From Fen-455 sp050012675 (lineage in GTDB: Bacteria > Actinomycetota > Acidimicrobiia > Acidimicrobiales > Bog-793), in assembly GCA_050012675.1 (NCBI GenBank), contig JBEKGS010000005.1:54513-118512 (forward strand): a stretch of DNA of 64,000 nucleotides, written 5' to 3'. The notes beneath the pieces are model-generated. The model was not told the DNA's origin. It searched no databases and saw nothing but the letters and a program-made list of their open reading frames with translations. Below, in pieces: positions 17,617 to 26,117 of the stretch. The position numbers and the translations under genes are program-made. The first letter of the stretch is position 1. Each line of letters starts with the position of its first letter.

Positions 17617-18219
17617 GTGATCGATTCGGACGAGGCACGCGCGCCCGCGCACGCAGCAGCAGCGGCGGCGCACCCGCCGAAGAGAACCTGGCGTCGCCAG
17701 ACCCTCGAGTGGGTCACGGTCGTCGTGCTGGCAGTGCTTATCGCGGGCGGCCTGCGGGCCTTCGTCGTGCAGTCGTTCTACGTGCCCACGGGCTCGATGC
17801 TCCCGACTCTGCAGATCGGGGACCGGATAATCGTCCTCAAGGTCGGCTACACGATTCACCGGGGCGACATCGTCGTTTTCCGCCGTCCGCCGGCCGACAC
17901 CGACACCGCGGACGCCGATCTCGTAAAGCGTGTCATAGGGATGCCCGGAGAGACGATCTCTTCCATTCGCGGAACGGTGCTTATCAACGGGAAACCGCTC
18001 GCCGAACCCTGGCTGCCGAAACTGACCGGGTCGTGCGCGGAGCAGGCCGAGAACATCGCCACGACCAAGATCCCGCCCGACCATTACTTCATGATGGGGG
18101 ACTGCCGCGGGAATTCTCTCGACAGCCGGGCGTGGGGCACTCTGCCCGCCTCTTATGTCGTCGGAAAGGTCGAGCTCATCATCTGGCGGTTCGGCCATCC
18201 GTACTTCCACTGGTTCTGA
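17617..18219 (+). CDS. lepB: Signal peptidase I
   Basis: 200 residues with one membrane helix at about 32-48. The catalytic Ser lies in PTGSMLPTL (Ser60) and the general base Lys in DLVKRVIGMPGE (Lys104); box D GDRIIV and box E GDCRGNSLDSR are also clear. It removes signal peptides from Sec and Tat substrates on the outer face of the membrane. GTG start at 17617. Shares its direction with the CHAP-domain gene 253 bases downstream but is probably separate from it. Confidence 0.92.
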   Translation: MIDSDEARAPAHAAAAAAHPPKRTWRRQTLEWVTVVVLAVLIAGGLRAFVVQSFYVPTGSMLPTLQIGDRIIVLKVGYTIHRGDIVVFRRPPADTDTADADLVKRVIGMPGETISSIRGTVLINGKPLAEPWLPKLTGSCAEQAENIATTKIPPDHYFMMGDCRGNSLDSRAWGTLPASYVVGKVELIIWRFGHPYFHWF

Positions 18220-18229
18220 GGCTCCTCAT

Positions 18230-18472
18230 AGCTGTGCGCGCCTCGAGGCGCCTTGAGGCAAGAAGCCCTTTCCCTCAGGTGGCGACCGTCGTAGCGTGTA
18301 TATCGGGTCCTCGGGTGTAAGCCCTTATCCAAGAGCCGGACTCGAGGGTGAAAGCCGGCCACGCTGGCAGGTCTTCAGACCGCAGGTGCTGTTCCCTCCT
18401 TGGGACGCTCCCGAGGGCCCGCTCGGGACGCGGTGACGCCTTACGGCCGCCCCGGCGCGCCAGAGTTGGAGG
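18230..18472 (+). ncRNA. Hairpin-rich 5' leader of CHAP hydrolase gene, possible structured regulatory RNA
   Basis: Non-coding interval with clustered hairpins: GCCGG (18335-18339) with CCGGC (18355-18359); a perfect GGTC-TTCA-GACC hairpin (18370-18381); and CCCGAG (18410-18415) with CTCGGG (18422-18427). The purine-rich motif GAGGGTGAAAG lies in the first loop. Actinobacterial cell-wall hydrolase genes often carry c-di-AMP (ydaO) riboswitches, but I do not see enough of that consensus to name it. Could be a riboswitch, attenuator or chance GC pairing. Confidence 0.3.
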
Positions 18473-19252
18473 GTGCCGGCCCCACCCGAGTTGCCATGGC
18501 CTTCGGCTCCCCGGCCACGAGCCGAGGTGCCGGCGCCGACGAGCCCGCCCAGCCCGAGGAGCGATCATGCCGCCACAGCCGCCCGGCGGCGCCGGGCGCG
18601 GGCGGCGGCGATCCGGAAAAGGCGCCTTTACCTGGGGCTTGTCGCGGTCGTCGCTCTGGTGGGCTCGGCCGTCGCTTTCACCGGCGGATCCGGCCCGAAG
18701 CTGTCCCCGCAACGAGCCCGGATCGTGGCGCTCGCCACCAGCCAGCTCGGCTACAGGACCGATCCGCCCGACTCGTATTGCAACAAGTTCAGCGCCTACT
18801 GGCACGCCGGGGCCGACGACTGCCCAGGGTCGGACCGCGATGAGCAGTGGTGCGCCGACTTCGCCGCCTGGGCCTGGCGCGAAGCCGGTGTCAGATTCGT
18901 CTACGGTCTCGGCTCTTACGACCTGAACGCCTCCTCGGTGAGCTTTTACCTGTGGGGGGTGGCGCACCACACCTGGCACCCGGTCGGCTCCGGCTATGTG
19001 CCCCAGCCCGGGGACGTAGCCGTCTACGGGCTCGACCCGACGACCTCGCAGGCTCAGCACGTGGCCGTCGTCATCGGCTACTCACAAGGGGCGAGAGGCC
19101 CGGATGTCGTGAACGGCGACGGCGACAGGACGGGATTCAGCGTCGTCGAGTCCGGCACCGACCAGTACAAGTCCGATCTCACAGGCAACGGCGGCCAGCT
19201 CGCCGGTTACGTCTCGCCTCCGGCACTGCCGCCTTCACATCGGCGGAGATGA
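18473..19252 (+). CDS. Membrane-anchored CHAP-domain amidase/peptidoglycan hydrolase
   Basis: 259 residues. A Pro/Ala- and Arg-rich cytoplasmic tail (1-50) leads to one membrane helix (about 52-69). The outer domain is a papain-like CHAP fold: catalytic Cys in DEQWCADFAAW (Cys127) and His in QAQHVAVVIGYS (His196). These enzymes cut peptidoglycan amide bonds. GTG start at 18473; a later start would lose the tail but keep the helix. The hairpin-rich leader upstream suggests control at RNA level. No peptidoglycan-binding repeat is present. Confidence 0.78.
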   Translation: MPAPPELPWPSAPRPRAEVPAPTSPPSPRSDHAATAARRRRARAAAIRKRRLYLGLVAVVALVGSAVAFTGGSGPKLSPQRARIVALATSQLGYRTDPPDSYCNKFSAYWHAGADDCPGSDRDEQWCADFAAWAWREAGVRFVYGLGSYDLNASSVSFYLWGVAHHTWHPVGSGYVPQPGDVAVYGLDPTTSQAQHVAVVIGYSQGARGPDVVNGDGDRTGFSVVESGTDQYKSDLTGNGGQLAGYVSPPALPPSHRRR

Positions 19253-19295
19253 GCCGCTGCCGGTTGGATCGCGCGCAGACGCCATGGTGGGCCTG

Positions 19296-21182
19296 TCAGC
19301 GGACCCGCCTGCCCGTTTCGGAGGTGTCGTAGCCAGCCAGTGCACTGAGCGAAGCCCGGAAGCCGGCCGAGGAGAGCAGCTCCCAGAACGGGACGAGCAA
19401 CGGGTCCTCGAGCGAGGAGCTGTCGACAACGAGGTCGAAAGGCTCGGGTCTCACCGGGACGAAGCCGAGCCCGAAGGCGCGAGCGGCCGCGAGCACACCG
19501 AGCCCGCAGTCCGAGCGTCCCGCTGCGACCGAAGCGGCGACGGCGAGACCGGTGCGCGCCTGGCGCCCGGAGCCGCGGGCCGACTTCGCTGCGATGTCCG
19601 CGCGGGCGAGCTCGAAGTCGACGACAGGGCGTGGCCCCGGGTCCTGTTGGCGGTTCACGTACCTGAGCCCGTCGCGTTTCAGGTCTCCCATGCTCTTGAG
19701 ACCGAGGGGGTTGCCGGGCGCGACGATGAGTCCCAATTCCCGCACGGCTAGGCGCACAACGGCGATGTCGCGCCCGGCGAGCAGGTGATCCAGGCAGGCA
19801 TGGCCGTGCAAGCCCGACTCGGGGTCATAGAGCTGTGAACCGGCGATATGGCACCGCCCGTCGCGCAGCGCTTCGAGGCCGCCTACGGTGCCGACCTCCG
19901 TCACCGAAAGTGTCAACCGGGCATCCTCGTCGCGTAGGGCGGACGCCGCAAGGTCGAGCGCCGTGTCACCGGATCCGACCACCACGATGGTGTTGTCGAT
20001 TTCTTCCAGCTCCTTGAGGAGCCGGACCTCCACCTCGTCGTCCAGGTCATGGCCCTTTGCCCCGCCAGGGATCCGCAAGAGGCCGTCGGCCCTCACGAGC
20101 GAAGTGAGCACGCCCGCGCCGCGGGCAAGCGGCGTTGCGTACAGCCGGCCGCGGACCCGCCCGAGGCGAACCCGTACCCACTCGTCCGACTCCAGCGGTG
20201 AGGCGGTGCCGCGCGTGAGTCGCGCACGGACGCTCGGGGGGACGGTCTCCGCCGTGCCCTCGAGGCGTGCCAGCAGCGGGGCCGCGAACAGCTGGAAACA
20301 GAGTGCCGCCGACACGGGATAACCCGGCGCTCCCAGCACCGGGGTGGAGTCGATCGCTCCGAGCACGACAGGGTGCCCGGGCTTTATCGCCACTCCGTGC
20401 ACGGCGAGAACACCGAGGTCCTCGATCACACCCACCGTGTGGTCGTCTCGTCCCGCGCTGGCCCCGGCGATGATGATCAACAGGTCGCACGTGGCTGCAG
20501 CCCTGAGGGCCGCCCGGCCGATGCCCTCACGGTCGTCGGGCTCGATCGGGAGCACCTTCGCCTCACAGCCCATCTCTTGTGCCAGCGCCGCCAACATGAG
20601 CGAGTTGGTGTCGTGGAACTGGCCCCCTCGGAGCTCGGACCCGATTGGCCGTATCTCGTCGCCGGTGGGCAAGAGGGCCACGACGGGTCTGCGGCGGACG
20701 AGCACCTCGGTGAGGCCCGCGGCACCGCAGGCGGCGACGTCTACGGCGCGCAGCCGGTGACCCTCGAGCAGGAGAAGTTCACCAGCGACGATGTCTTCGC
20801 CTACCGGCCGCACGTTCTCGTAGGGAGCGACCTCGGCACGAATCTCGGCATAGCCACCGGCTACAACGGCGTGCTCGCGCATCACCACGGCGTCGAAAGG
20901 CTCGGGCAGGGGATCGCCGGTGTCGACCACCTCGCACGAGCCCAACGTAATGAGGACCGGCGCGGACTCGCTGGCGCCCAAGGTGTCCGACGCCCGCACG
21001 GCGATGCCGTCCATGGCCGAGGCGTCGAACGGCGGCGACGACCGAAGGGCCCAGACGCTTTGAGCCGTGACGCGGCCGACGGCCTCGGACAAGGCAAGCC
21101 GCACGGGCTCCACGCGCTCGGGGCACGAGGCGTTCCCGCAGGCGGAGTACCACAGCTCGCGCGCCTGTGCGACCGTCGTCAT
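19296..21182 (-). CDS. moeA: Molybdopterin molybdenumtransferase MoeA fused to PBP-like substrate-binding domain
   Basis: 628 residues. Residues 1 to about 395 are MoeA, which inserts molybdate into molybdopterin-AMP: SPPFDASAMDGIAVR, LPTGDEI, the TNSLML region, GASAGRDDH (SGG-D type) and KPGHPVVLGA with LGAPGYPVSA. Residues about 410-628 form a periplasmic-binding-protein-like domain with the start NTIVVVGSGDTALDLAA, as in LysR/ModA ligand domains. This MoeA-PBP fusion is known from actinobacteria and archaea and probably binds molybdate or tungstate in the cytosol. ATG 21182 overlaps the mobA stop (ATGA); longer upstream frame is a shadow. Confidence 0.9.
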   Translation of the reverse strand: MTTVAQARELWYSACGNASCPERVEPVRLALSEAVGRVTAQSVWALRSSPPFDASAMDGIAVRASDTLGASESAPVLITLGSCEVVDTGDPLPEPFDAVVMREHAVVAGGYAEIRAEVAPYENVRPVGEDIVAGELLLLEGHRLRAVDVAACGAAGLTEVLVRRRPVVALLPTGDEIRPIGSELRGGQFHDTNSLMLAALAQEMGCEAKVLPIEPDDREGIGRAALRAAATCDLLIIIAGASAGRDDHTVGVIEDLGVLAVHGVAIKPGHPVVLGAIDSTPVLGAPGYPVSAALCFQLFAAPLLARLEGTAETVPPSVRARLTRGTASPLESDEWVRVRLGRVRGRLYATPLARGAGVLTSLVRADGLLRIPGGAKGHDLDDEVEVRLLKELEEIDNTIVVVGSGDTALDLAASALRDEDARLTLSVTEVGTVGGLEALRDGRCHIAGSQLYDPESGLHGHACLDHLLAGRDIAVVRLAVRELGLIVAPGNPLGLKSMGDLKRDGLRYVNRQQDPGPRPVVDFELARADIAAKSARGSGRQARTGLAVAASVAAGRSDCGLGVLAAARAFGLGFVPVRPEPFDLVVDSSSLEDPLLVPFWELLSSAGFRASLSALAGYDTSETGRRVR

Positions 21183-22066
21183 GGTCCTGCGTCCGCGCTC
21201 ACGAACGAGACCGCGTCTCCCTGGACGAGGGGTTCCCCTGGGTCTTGGCGGATCTCGACCCCGTTCAGCAAGGCGACGAGTCGAGATCCGAGCTCGACCT
21301 CGACTGCCGAGGCGAGGCCCCCGAGCGTCGCCGCCCGGACGCTGGCTCGCCGCACCGAACCGGCACGCAGGGCGGCGCCGGGGGCAGTGCCGAGCGCCGG
21401 GAGGGCCCTCTCGGGCCATTCCACGCGTACCGCCGGAAGGGGCCGAAGTGCCGCAGCCCGGTATTGGCCGGGGTCGTTCAGATTCGTCACCGACTCGAGT
21501 CCCGGGTCGAAGGCTGCCAGTTCCGGATCGGAGAGGAGGGCTTGCTCGCCGAGCTCGCTCGTACGGCAGGCCTCGAGCAGCTCCGAGACCCGGAGCCGGT
21601 CAGAGTCGAGGAGCTTGCGCACGAGCGGTGCCAAAGCGACCCGGTAGGCGGCGGCGAGGGGCTGGCGGAATCCCCGGACGACGGGCACGCAGGCGTCGAC
21701 TCGGTCGCCGAGCCCACCGACAACGCGACGGATGAACGACGGATGGAGAAACGGCACGTCCGTCGACGAGACGTACACGCTCTCGCAGCGACCCACAAGT
21801 GCCGCCAACCCGGTGCCGAGAGCGGCGAGTGGCCCCCGACCCTCTTCCTCGTCGTCGATGACCTCGAAGACCTCGGGCAACAAGGGCAGCGATTGTCCCC
21901 GGGAGCGGACCAGCACGACAGGTCCGGCCACACCGCGGGCCACGATCCCGGTCACCCGGCGCACGAGAGTGGAGCCGTGCCACTCCAAGACGGATTTGGC
22001 AGAACCCATCCGCGAGGAACGCCCCCCCACGAGGACGATCCCGGCGGTGCGGTTCAAGGGAGGCAA
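21179..22066 (-). CDS. mobA: MobA-like molybdenum cofactor guanylyltransferase with C-terminal MoaD/ThiS-like domain
   Basis: 295 residues. The first 200 are a nucleotidyltransferase with the loop LVGGRSSRMGSAKSVLEWHG (9-28) and metal Asp in VSSTDVPFL, as in MobA, which joins GMP to molybdopterin. The last 70 resemble the ubiquitin-fold sulfur carrier MoaD: a run of small strands, then LNGVEIRQDPGEPLVQGDAVSFV. MoaD must end in Gly-Gly to carry a thiocarboxylate, but this protein ends AGP, so sulfur transfer is doubtful. Sits between DUF6457 and moeA in one operon. Confidence 0.82.
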   Translation of the reverse strand: MPPLNRTAGIVLVGGRSSRMGSAKSVLEWHGSTLVRRVTGIVARGVAGPVVLVRSRGQSLPLLPEVFEVIDDEEEGRGPLAALGTGLAALVGRCESVYVSSTDVPFLHPSFIRRVVGGLGDRVDACVPVVRGFRQPLAAAYRVALAPLVRKLLDSDRLRVSELLEACRTSELGEQALLSDPELAAFDPGLESVTNLNDPGQYRAAALRPLPAVRVEWPERALPALGTAPGAALRAGSVRRASVRAATLGGLASAVEVELGSRLVALLNGVEIRQDPGEPLVQGDAVSFVSADAGP

Positions 22067-22113
22067 TTTCCCCTCAGGTCCGGTGCCAATGCCGTGTCCT
22101 CACCGGCGCACGC

Positions 22114-22365
22114 TCAACCGGCGGCTTGTGGAACTCCGGGCCCCGTGTCCTCGTCCGCGAGCCGCTGCGCGATCGCGAGAGCCTCGCTGATGGGCAAGCC
22201 GGCGCGTGCCGCGAGGTAGCAAGTCACGGGCGCCGCCTTACGCTCGGAGGCATGTGCGGCGATCCCGGCGAGCGCGAGGAGGCTGTCCAGTTCCTCGTCA
22301 GTGATGGGTGGCGAGCCAAGTGCAGCTGTGAACCGATCGAGCCAACCACGGGTATCGAGTGCCAT
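22114..22365 (-). CDS. DUF6457 family small protein, first gene of molybdenum cofactor operon
   Basis: 83 residues, ATG 22365, matching the small DUF6457 family: WLDRFTAALG at the start, LDSLLALAGIAAHASERKAA in the middle, and LPISEALAIAQRLADE near the end. It looks all-helical and cytosolic. Function unknown; family members sit beside mobA/moeA or formate dehydrogenase genes, as here, so a link to molybdoenzyme maturation is likely. It overlaps the 5' region of the divergent pabBC open frame, which argues for the later pabBC start at 22433. Confidence 0.75.
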   Translation of the reverse strand: MALDTRGWLDRFTAALGSPPITDEELDSLLALAGIAAHASERKAAPVTCYLAARAGLPISEALAIAQRLADEDTGPGVPQAAG

Positions 22366-22432
22366 GAAGGCCGAGCGTAGCGAGCCCGGGCGCGTCCCGT
22401 CCTCGGCACGGCTCGTGAGAGTGCCCCTCGCC

Positions 22433-24472
22433 ATGGACAAGAGCCCGAGCGCCGTGCTGCGGGCCGCTGGAGGCGACGCCCGGCCGTTCGCACTGTTCGG
22501 CTCGTGGTCGAAAGCTCGGGCGCTCGTCGGCTCGGAGCCGTTGTTGGTTGTCGAAGGAGCAGACGACCCCTTTGCCGTCCTCGACTGCCAACCCGAGGTC
22601 GTTGGCATGCCTGGCGTCACCGGAGGTGGCTGGGTGGGCTACCTCGGCTACACGCTCGGGCGGCGGCTCGAGCGGCTCCCGGCCCCGCCGCGGCGCCCGG
22701 TGCCGCTGCCGAGCTCGATTCTCGCTTTCTACGACCACCTCGTGTCCTGTGACGCCTCGGGCAACTGGTGGTTCGAGGCCCTGTGGTCCGACGAACAGTC
22801 TGAGCGGCTCGAGTCTCGTCTCTTGGAATGGCGCCGCCGCGCCGCCGCGCCCAGGGCAGAAGGCGGACAATACGCATGCGGGCGGTTCCAGCTGAAACCG
22901 GCGCCGCAGGCGCATCTCGTCTCGGTATCGCGTGCGATCGAGCACATCCGTTCGGGGGACGTGTTCCAGGTCAATGTCTGCGCCCGGCTCGAGGCCGGCT
23001 TTGAAGGGGACCCGCTCGAGCTCTTCTGCGCCGGCGCCGACCGCTTGGCTCCCCGCTATGGGGCTTTTCTCCGGCATGGTTCCATGGCAGTCGCGAGCTT
23101 CTCGCCCGAGCTGTTCTTGAGGCGCACGGGCCGCACAGTCCTGAGCTCACCCATCAAAGGAACCGTCAGGCGTGGAAGCTCGCCGGCTGCCCGCGCACGG
23201 TTGCTCGGATCGGGCAAGGACAGAGCGGAGAACCTGATGATCGTCGATCTCATGCGCAACGATCTCGGCCGGGTGTGTCGCTACGGGACCGTCGCCGTGC
23301 CTGAGCTGTGGAGGCCAGAAGAGCATCCTGGCGTATGGCACCTCGTCTCTGATGTGACGGGCGAGCTGCGCGACGAGGTGCCTGATTCGGACCTGGTGAG
23401 GGCCACGTTCCCTCCGGGCTCGGTCACCGGCGCTCCCAAGGTGCGCGCGATGGAGCTCATAAGTGTGCTCGAGGCAAGCGCGAGGGAGGTCTACACCGGA
23501 GCCGTCGGGATAGCGAGCCCTTCGACCGGTCTCGAGCTGAACGTCGCCATCCGGACCTTCGAGATCGCGCGCGGGCAGGCGTGGCTCGGGATCGGTGGCG
23601 GTGTCGTGGCGGACTCGGACCCCGATCGTGAGCTGGAGGAGTGCTTCGACAAAGCGCGGCCCCTGCTGGAAGCCGTCGGGGCGGGGCTCGCGCCACCACG
23701 GGGCGCGGCGGGCCCAAGAGACAAGGCCCGTCATGCAGACCGCTCCGCGGGTGTGTTCGAGACAGTTCTCGTGCTCGACGGCAGGCCGGTCGAGCTCGAG
23801 TCGCACCTCGGCCGGCTGGCGGCGAGCGTCGCAGCTCTCTACGGATCGCAGCTTCCCGCCCGCGTCGGAGTGCAGGTGGCCGAAGCCGTCGCGGGCCAGG
23901 CAGGACCCCAGCGACTGCGAGTCCACTCCTACCCAGCCTCGAGAGGGGCAGTCGCGACAGAGATCTCGATATCGGACGCTCCCGAGGCCTTCTCCGGCTC
24001 GTACCGCTCCTCGGTGAGCCTGTTCCCGTCCGTTCTGCAAGACGGCCTCGGGCCGCACAAGTGGAACGACCGAAGAATCCTGGCGAGCCTGCGCCAGTCA
24101 CTCGGCCTTGTTCGCCACGAGCAGCTCCTGATAATTGACGAGAACGGTGCCGTGCTCGAGACCGAGCGGGCCAACCTGTTCGCAGTCCTCGGGGGTGTCC
24201 TCCGGACGCCGCCGCTCGACGGGCGCATCCTCGCGGGGACAACCCGTGAGGCGGTGATCCGCCTGGCGGATCTCGAGGGCTTCGAGGTGTCGGACGAACC
24301 TCTTGGGTTAAGCGAGCTCGAAGCGGCCGAGGAGATCTTCACAACCAGTTCGATAAGAGGCATTTGCGGTGCCGACGCGCTGGTCGGGCGCGCATCCATC
24401 GAGCCGGGTCCGGTCGGTTGCCGCCTGGTGAAAGCTCTTTGGGAACTGTGGAACAAAGACATCCGCCCATAA
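22433..24472 (+). CDS. pabB: Aminodeoxychorismate synthase component I fused to aminodeoxychorismate lyase (PabB-PabC)
   Basis: 679 residues from ATG 22433. Residues 1 to about 425 are PabB of the chorismate-binding family: SPIKGTVRRG, ENLMIVDLMRNDLGRVC, PPGSVTGAPKVRAMELI and GIGGGVVADSDPDRELEE. Residues about 440-679 are a class IV PLP enzyme (PabC): GVFETVLVLDGRPVELESHLGRL, the catalytic Lys in GPHKWNDRR, LETERANLF and GTTREAVIRLA. Together they turn chorismate into 4-aminobenzoate for folate, with a PabA glutaminase from elsewhere. The fusion is known. An earlier start would overlap the DUF6457 gene. Confidence 0.9.
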   Translation: MDKSPSAVLRAAGGDARPFALFGSWSKARALVGSEPLLVVEGADDPFAVLDCQPEVVGMPGVTGGGWVGYLGYTLGRRLERLPAPPRRPVPLPSSILAFYDHLVSCDASGNWWFEALWSDEQSERLESRLLEWRRRAAAPRAEGGQYACGRFQLKPAPQAHLVSVSRAIEHIRSGDVFQVNVCARLEAGFEGDPLELFCAGADRLAPRYGAFLRHGSMAVASFSPELFLRRTGRTVLSSPIKGTVRRGSSPAARARLLGSGKDRAENLMIVDLMRNDLGRVCRYGTVAVPELWRPEEHPGVWHLVSDVTGELRDEVPDSDLVRATFPPGSVTGAPKVRAMELISVLEASAREVYTGAVGIASPSTGLELNVAIRTFEIARGQAWLGIGGGVVADSDPDRELEECFDKARPLLEAVGAGLAPPRGAAGPRDKARHADRSAGVFETVLVLDGRPVELESHLGRLAASVAALYGSQLPARVGVQVAEAVAGQAGPQRLRVHSYPASRGAVATEISISDAPEAFSGSYRSSVSLFPSVLQDGLGPHKWNDRRILASLRQSLGLVRHEQLLIIDENGAVLETERANLFAVLGGVLRTPPLDGRILAGTTREAVIRLADLEGFEVSDEPLGLSELEAAEEIFTTSSIRGICGADALVGRASIEPGPVGCRLVKALWELWNKDIRP

Positions 24473-24540
24473 AGCGGGGATTGAGTCTGACGGGCGACTT
24501 CAGCTTGGCACCGGGAACCACAGCGGTGTACAACTCTGCC

Positions 24541-25911
24541 ATGGCCATTTCATCGGTGTACCCAGCGACGGGCGAAACTCTAAAGACCTTCGAAGCTTAT
24601 GACGAGGCGGAGATCGAACGAAGGCTTGTCCTTGCAGACAGCGCTTTTCGCTCCTACCGCCGCACGAGTTTCGACGAGCGGGCACTGCTCGTGCGTGCCA
24701 TGGCCGACGTGCTCGAGGCAGACCAGGCGTCGATCGCCGAGATGATGACCCTCGAGATGGGCAAGCCCGTCGTCCAGGCGCGTAACGAGGTGACCAAGTG
24801 TGTGGGCGTGCTGCGCTATTACGCAGAGCACGCCGCGGCGATGCTTGCCGACGAGCCCGTAGCCGGCACGGCCGCCAAGAAGGGCTCGTACATCAAGTAC
24901 CAGCCGATTGGGCCCGTTCTGGCTGTGATGCCTTGGAACTTCCCACTGTGGCAGGTCATCAGGTTCGCCGCTCCGGCGTTCATGGTCGGCAACGTCGCAC
25001 TCTTGAAGCACGCTTCGAACGTGCCCCAGACGGCATTGAACATCGAAGAAGCGGCCCGTCGCGCAGGCTTTCCCGAAGGCGTGTTCCAGACCCTGCTCAT
25101 CGGTGGCGACCGTGTCCAGGCGATCTTGGAAGACGACCGGGTGGCGGCCGCCACATTGACGGGCAGCGAAGGCGCGGGCCGCTCGGTTGCCCGCATCGCC
25201 GGCAACGCCATCAAAAAGACCGTGCTCGAGCTCGGCGGCGCCGACCCGTTCATCGTGATGCCGTCGGCGGACCTGGACCGGGCGATAGAGATCGGTGTCT
25301 GGGCTCGTATCCAGAACAACGGACAGAGCTGCATCGCGGCGAAGCGTTTCATCGTCCATGAATCGATCGCCGAGGAGTACTTCGAGCGTTACGCGCAGGC
25401 GATGTCCAAGCTCGTCGTGGGTGATCCCCTGGACGAAGCGACCCAGGTCGGTCCCCTCGCCACCGCCCAAGGTCGCGACGAGGTGGACGAGCAGGTCCAA
25501 GATGCTCTGTCCAAGGGAGCAAAAGCCCTCTGTGGTGGCGAGAAGATGGACGGCCCCGGGTGGTTCGTCCAGCCCACGGCGCTCAGCGGGCTGACGCCTG
25601 ACATGCGTGTCTACCGCGACGAGGTCTTCGGGCCCGTCACGTCTTTCTTCCGGGTGGCCGACATCGACGAGGCGATCGCGCTCGCCAATGACACCAGCTT
25701 CGGCTTGAGCTCGAGTGTCTGGACCGAAGACCCGGCCGAGCAGGCGCGCTTTGCCGAGGACCTCGAGTCCGGCATGGTCTACATCAATGCCATGACGATC
25801 TCGTACTTCGACCTGCCCTTCGGTGGTGTCAAGCGCTCCGGTTACGGCCGTGAGCTCTCACCTGCGGGCATCCGGGAATTCACCAACATAAAGACCGTCT
25901 TCAGCGACTGA
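24541..25911 (+). CDS. gabD: NAD(P)-dependent succinate-semialdehyde/aldehyde dehydrogenase
   Basis: 456 residues, full-length aldehyde dehydrogenase. Cofactor and active-site motifs: PWNFPLWQV, TLTGSEGAGRSVA, catalytic Glu in LELGGADPF (about residue 233) and catalytic Cys in NNGQSCIAAKR (about 266). The AKRF segment and C-terminal PFGGVKRSGYGRELS match the GabD/Sad group, oxidising succinate semialdehyde to succinate; other aliphatic aldehydes are possible. Starts at ATG 24541, 68 bases after pabBC. It ends against a strong two-way terminator. Confidence 0.85.
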   Translation: MAISSVYPATGETLKTFEAYDEAEIERRLVLADSAFRSYRRTSFDERALLVRAMADVLEADQASIAEMMTLEMGKPVVQARNEVTKCVGVLRYYAEHAAAMLADEPVAGTAAKKGSYIKYQPIGPVLAVMPWNFPLWQVIRFAAPAFMVGNVALLKHASNVPQTALNIEEAARRAGFPEGVFQTLLIGGDRVQAILEDDRVAAATLTGSEGAGRSVARIAGNAIKKTVLELGGADPFIVMPSADLDRAIEIGVWARIQNNGQSCIAAKRFIVHESIAEEYFERYAQAMSKLVVGDPLDEATQVGPLATAQGRDEVDEQVQDALSKGAKALCGGEKMDGPGWFVQPTALSGLTPDMRVYRDEVFGPVTSFFRVADIDEAIALANDTSFGLSSSVWTEDPAEQARFAEDLESGMVYINAMTISYFDLPFGGVKRSGYGRELSPAGIREFTNIKTVFSD

Positions 25912-26042
25912 TCGTCGGCTCTGGTACCCGGCAGAGCTGTCGGGAAGCCCTCTTGTGCCATCGCGGCCCTCGGTGTCTTGTCGCGCCTTGGTGCCGCCGG
26001 CACTCGTCGCAACGGCGACGGCGATGACCCTGGACACGAAGA

Positions 26043-26101
26043 CAGCAATCCCCACGCGGGACCGGCGTGCTGGGAGCCGCCCCGCGTGGGGATCGTGCTG
26101 T
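26043..26101. terminator. Bidirectional intrinsic-terminator-like hairpin between convergent genes
   Basis: A perfect 13-base stem, ATCCCCACGCGGG (26048-26060) with CCCGCGTGGGGAT (26081-26093), closes a 20-base GC-rich loop; outer bases CAGCA and TGCTG extend it with a small bulge. It lies between the convergent aldehyde dehydrogenase (ends 25911) and the ABC binding-protein gene (ends 26118), so it can stop transcripts from both sides. No long U-run follows on either side, common in high-GC genomes. Confidence 0.7.
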
Positions 26102-26117
26102 CAGGTCAGGCTTGTGA

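Noticed and set aside
18230..18472. Firm call of a c-di-AMP (ydaO) riboswitch
   Set aside because: Hairpins are present but the conserved ydaO core sequences could not be found by eye.
20373..22219. Long plus-strand frames opposite moeA and mobA
   Set aside because: They mirror the codons of the genuine minus-strand molybdenum cofactor genes and have no family features.
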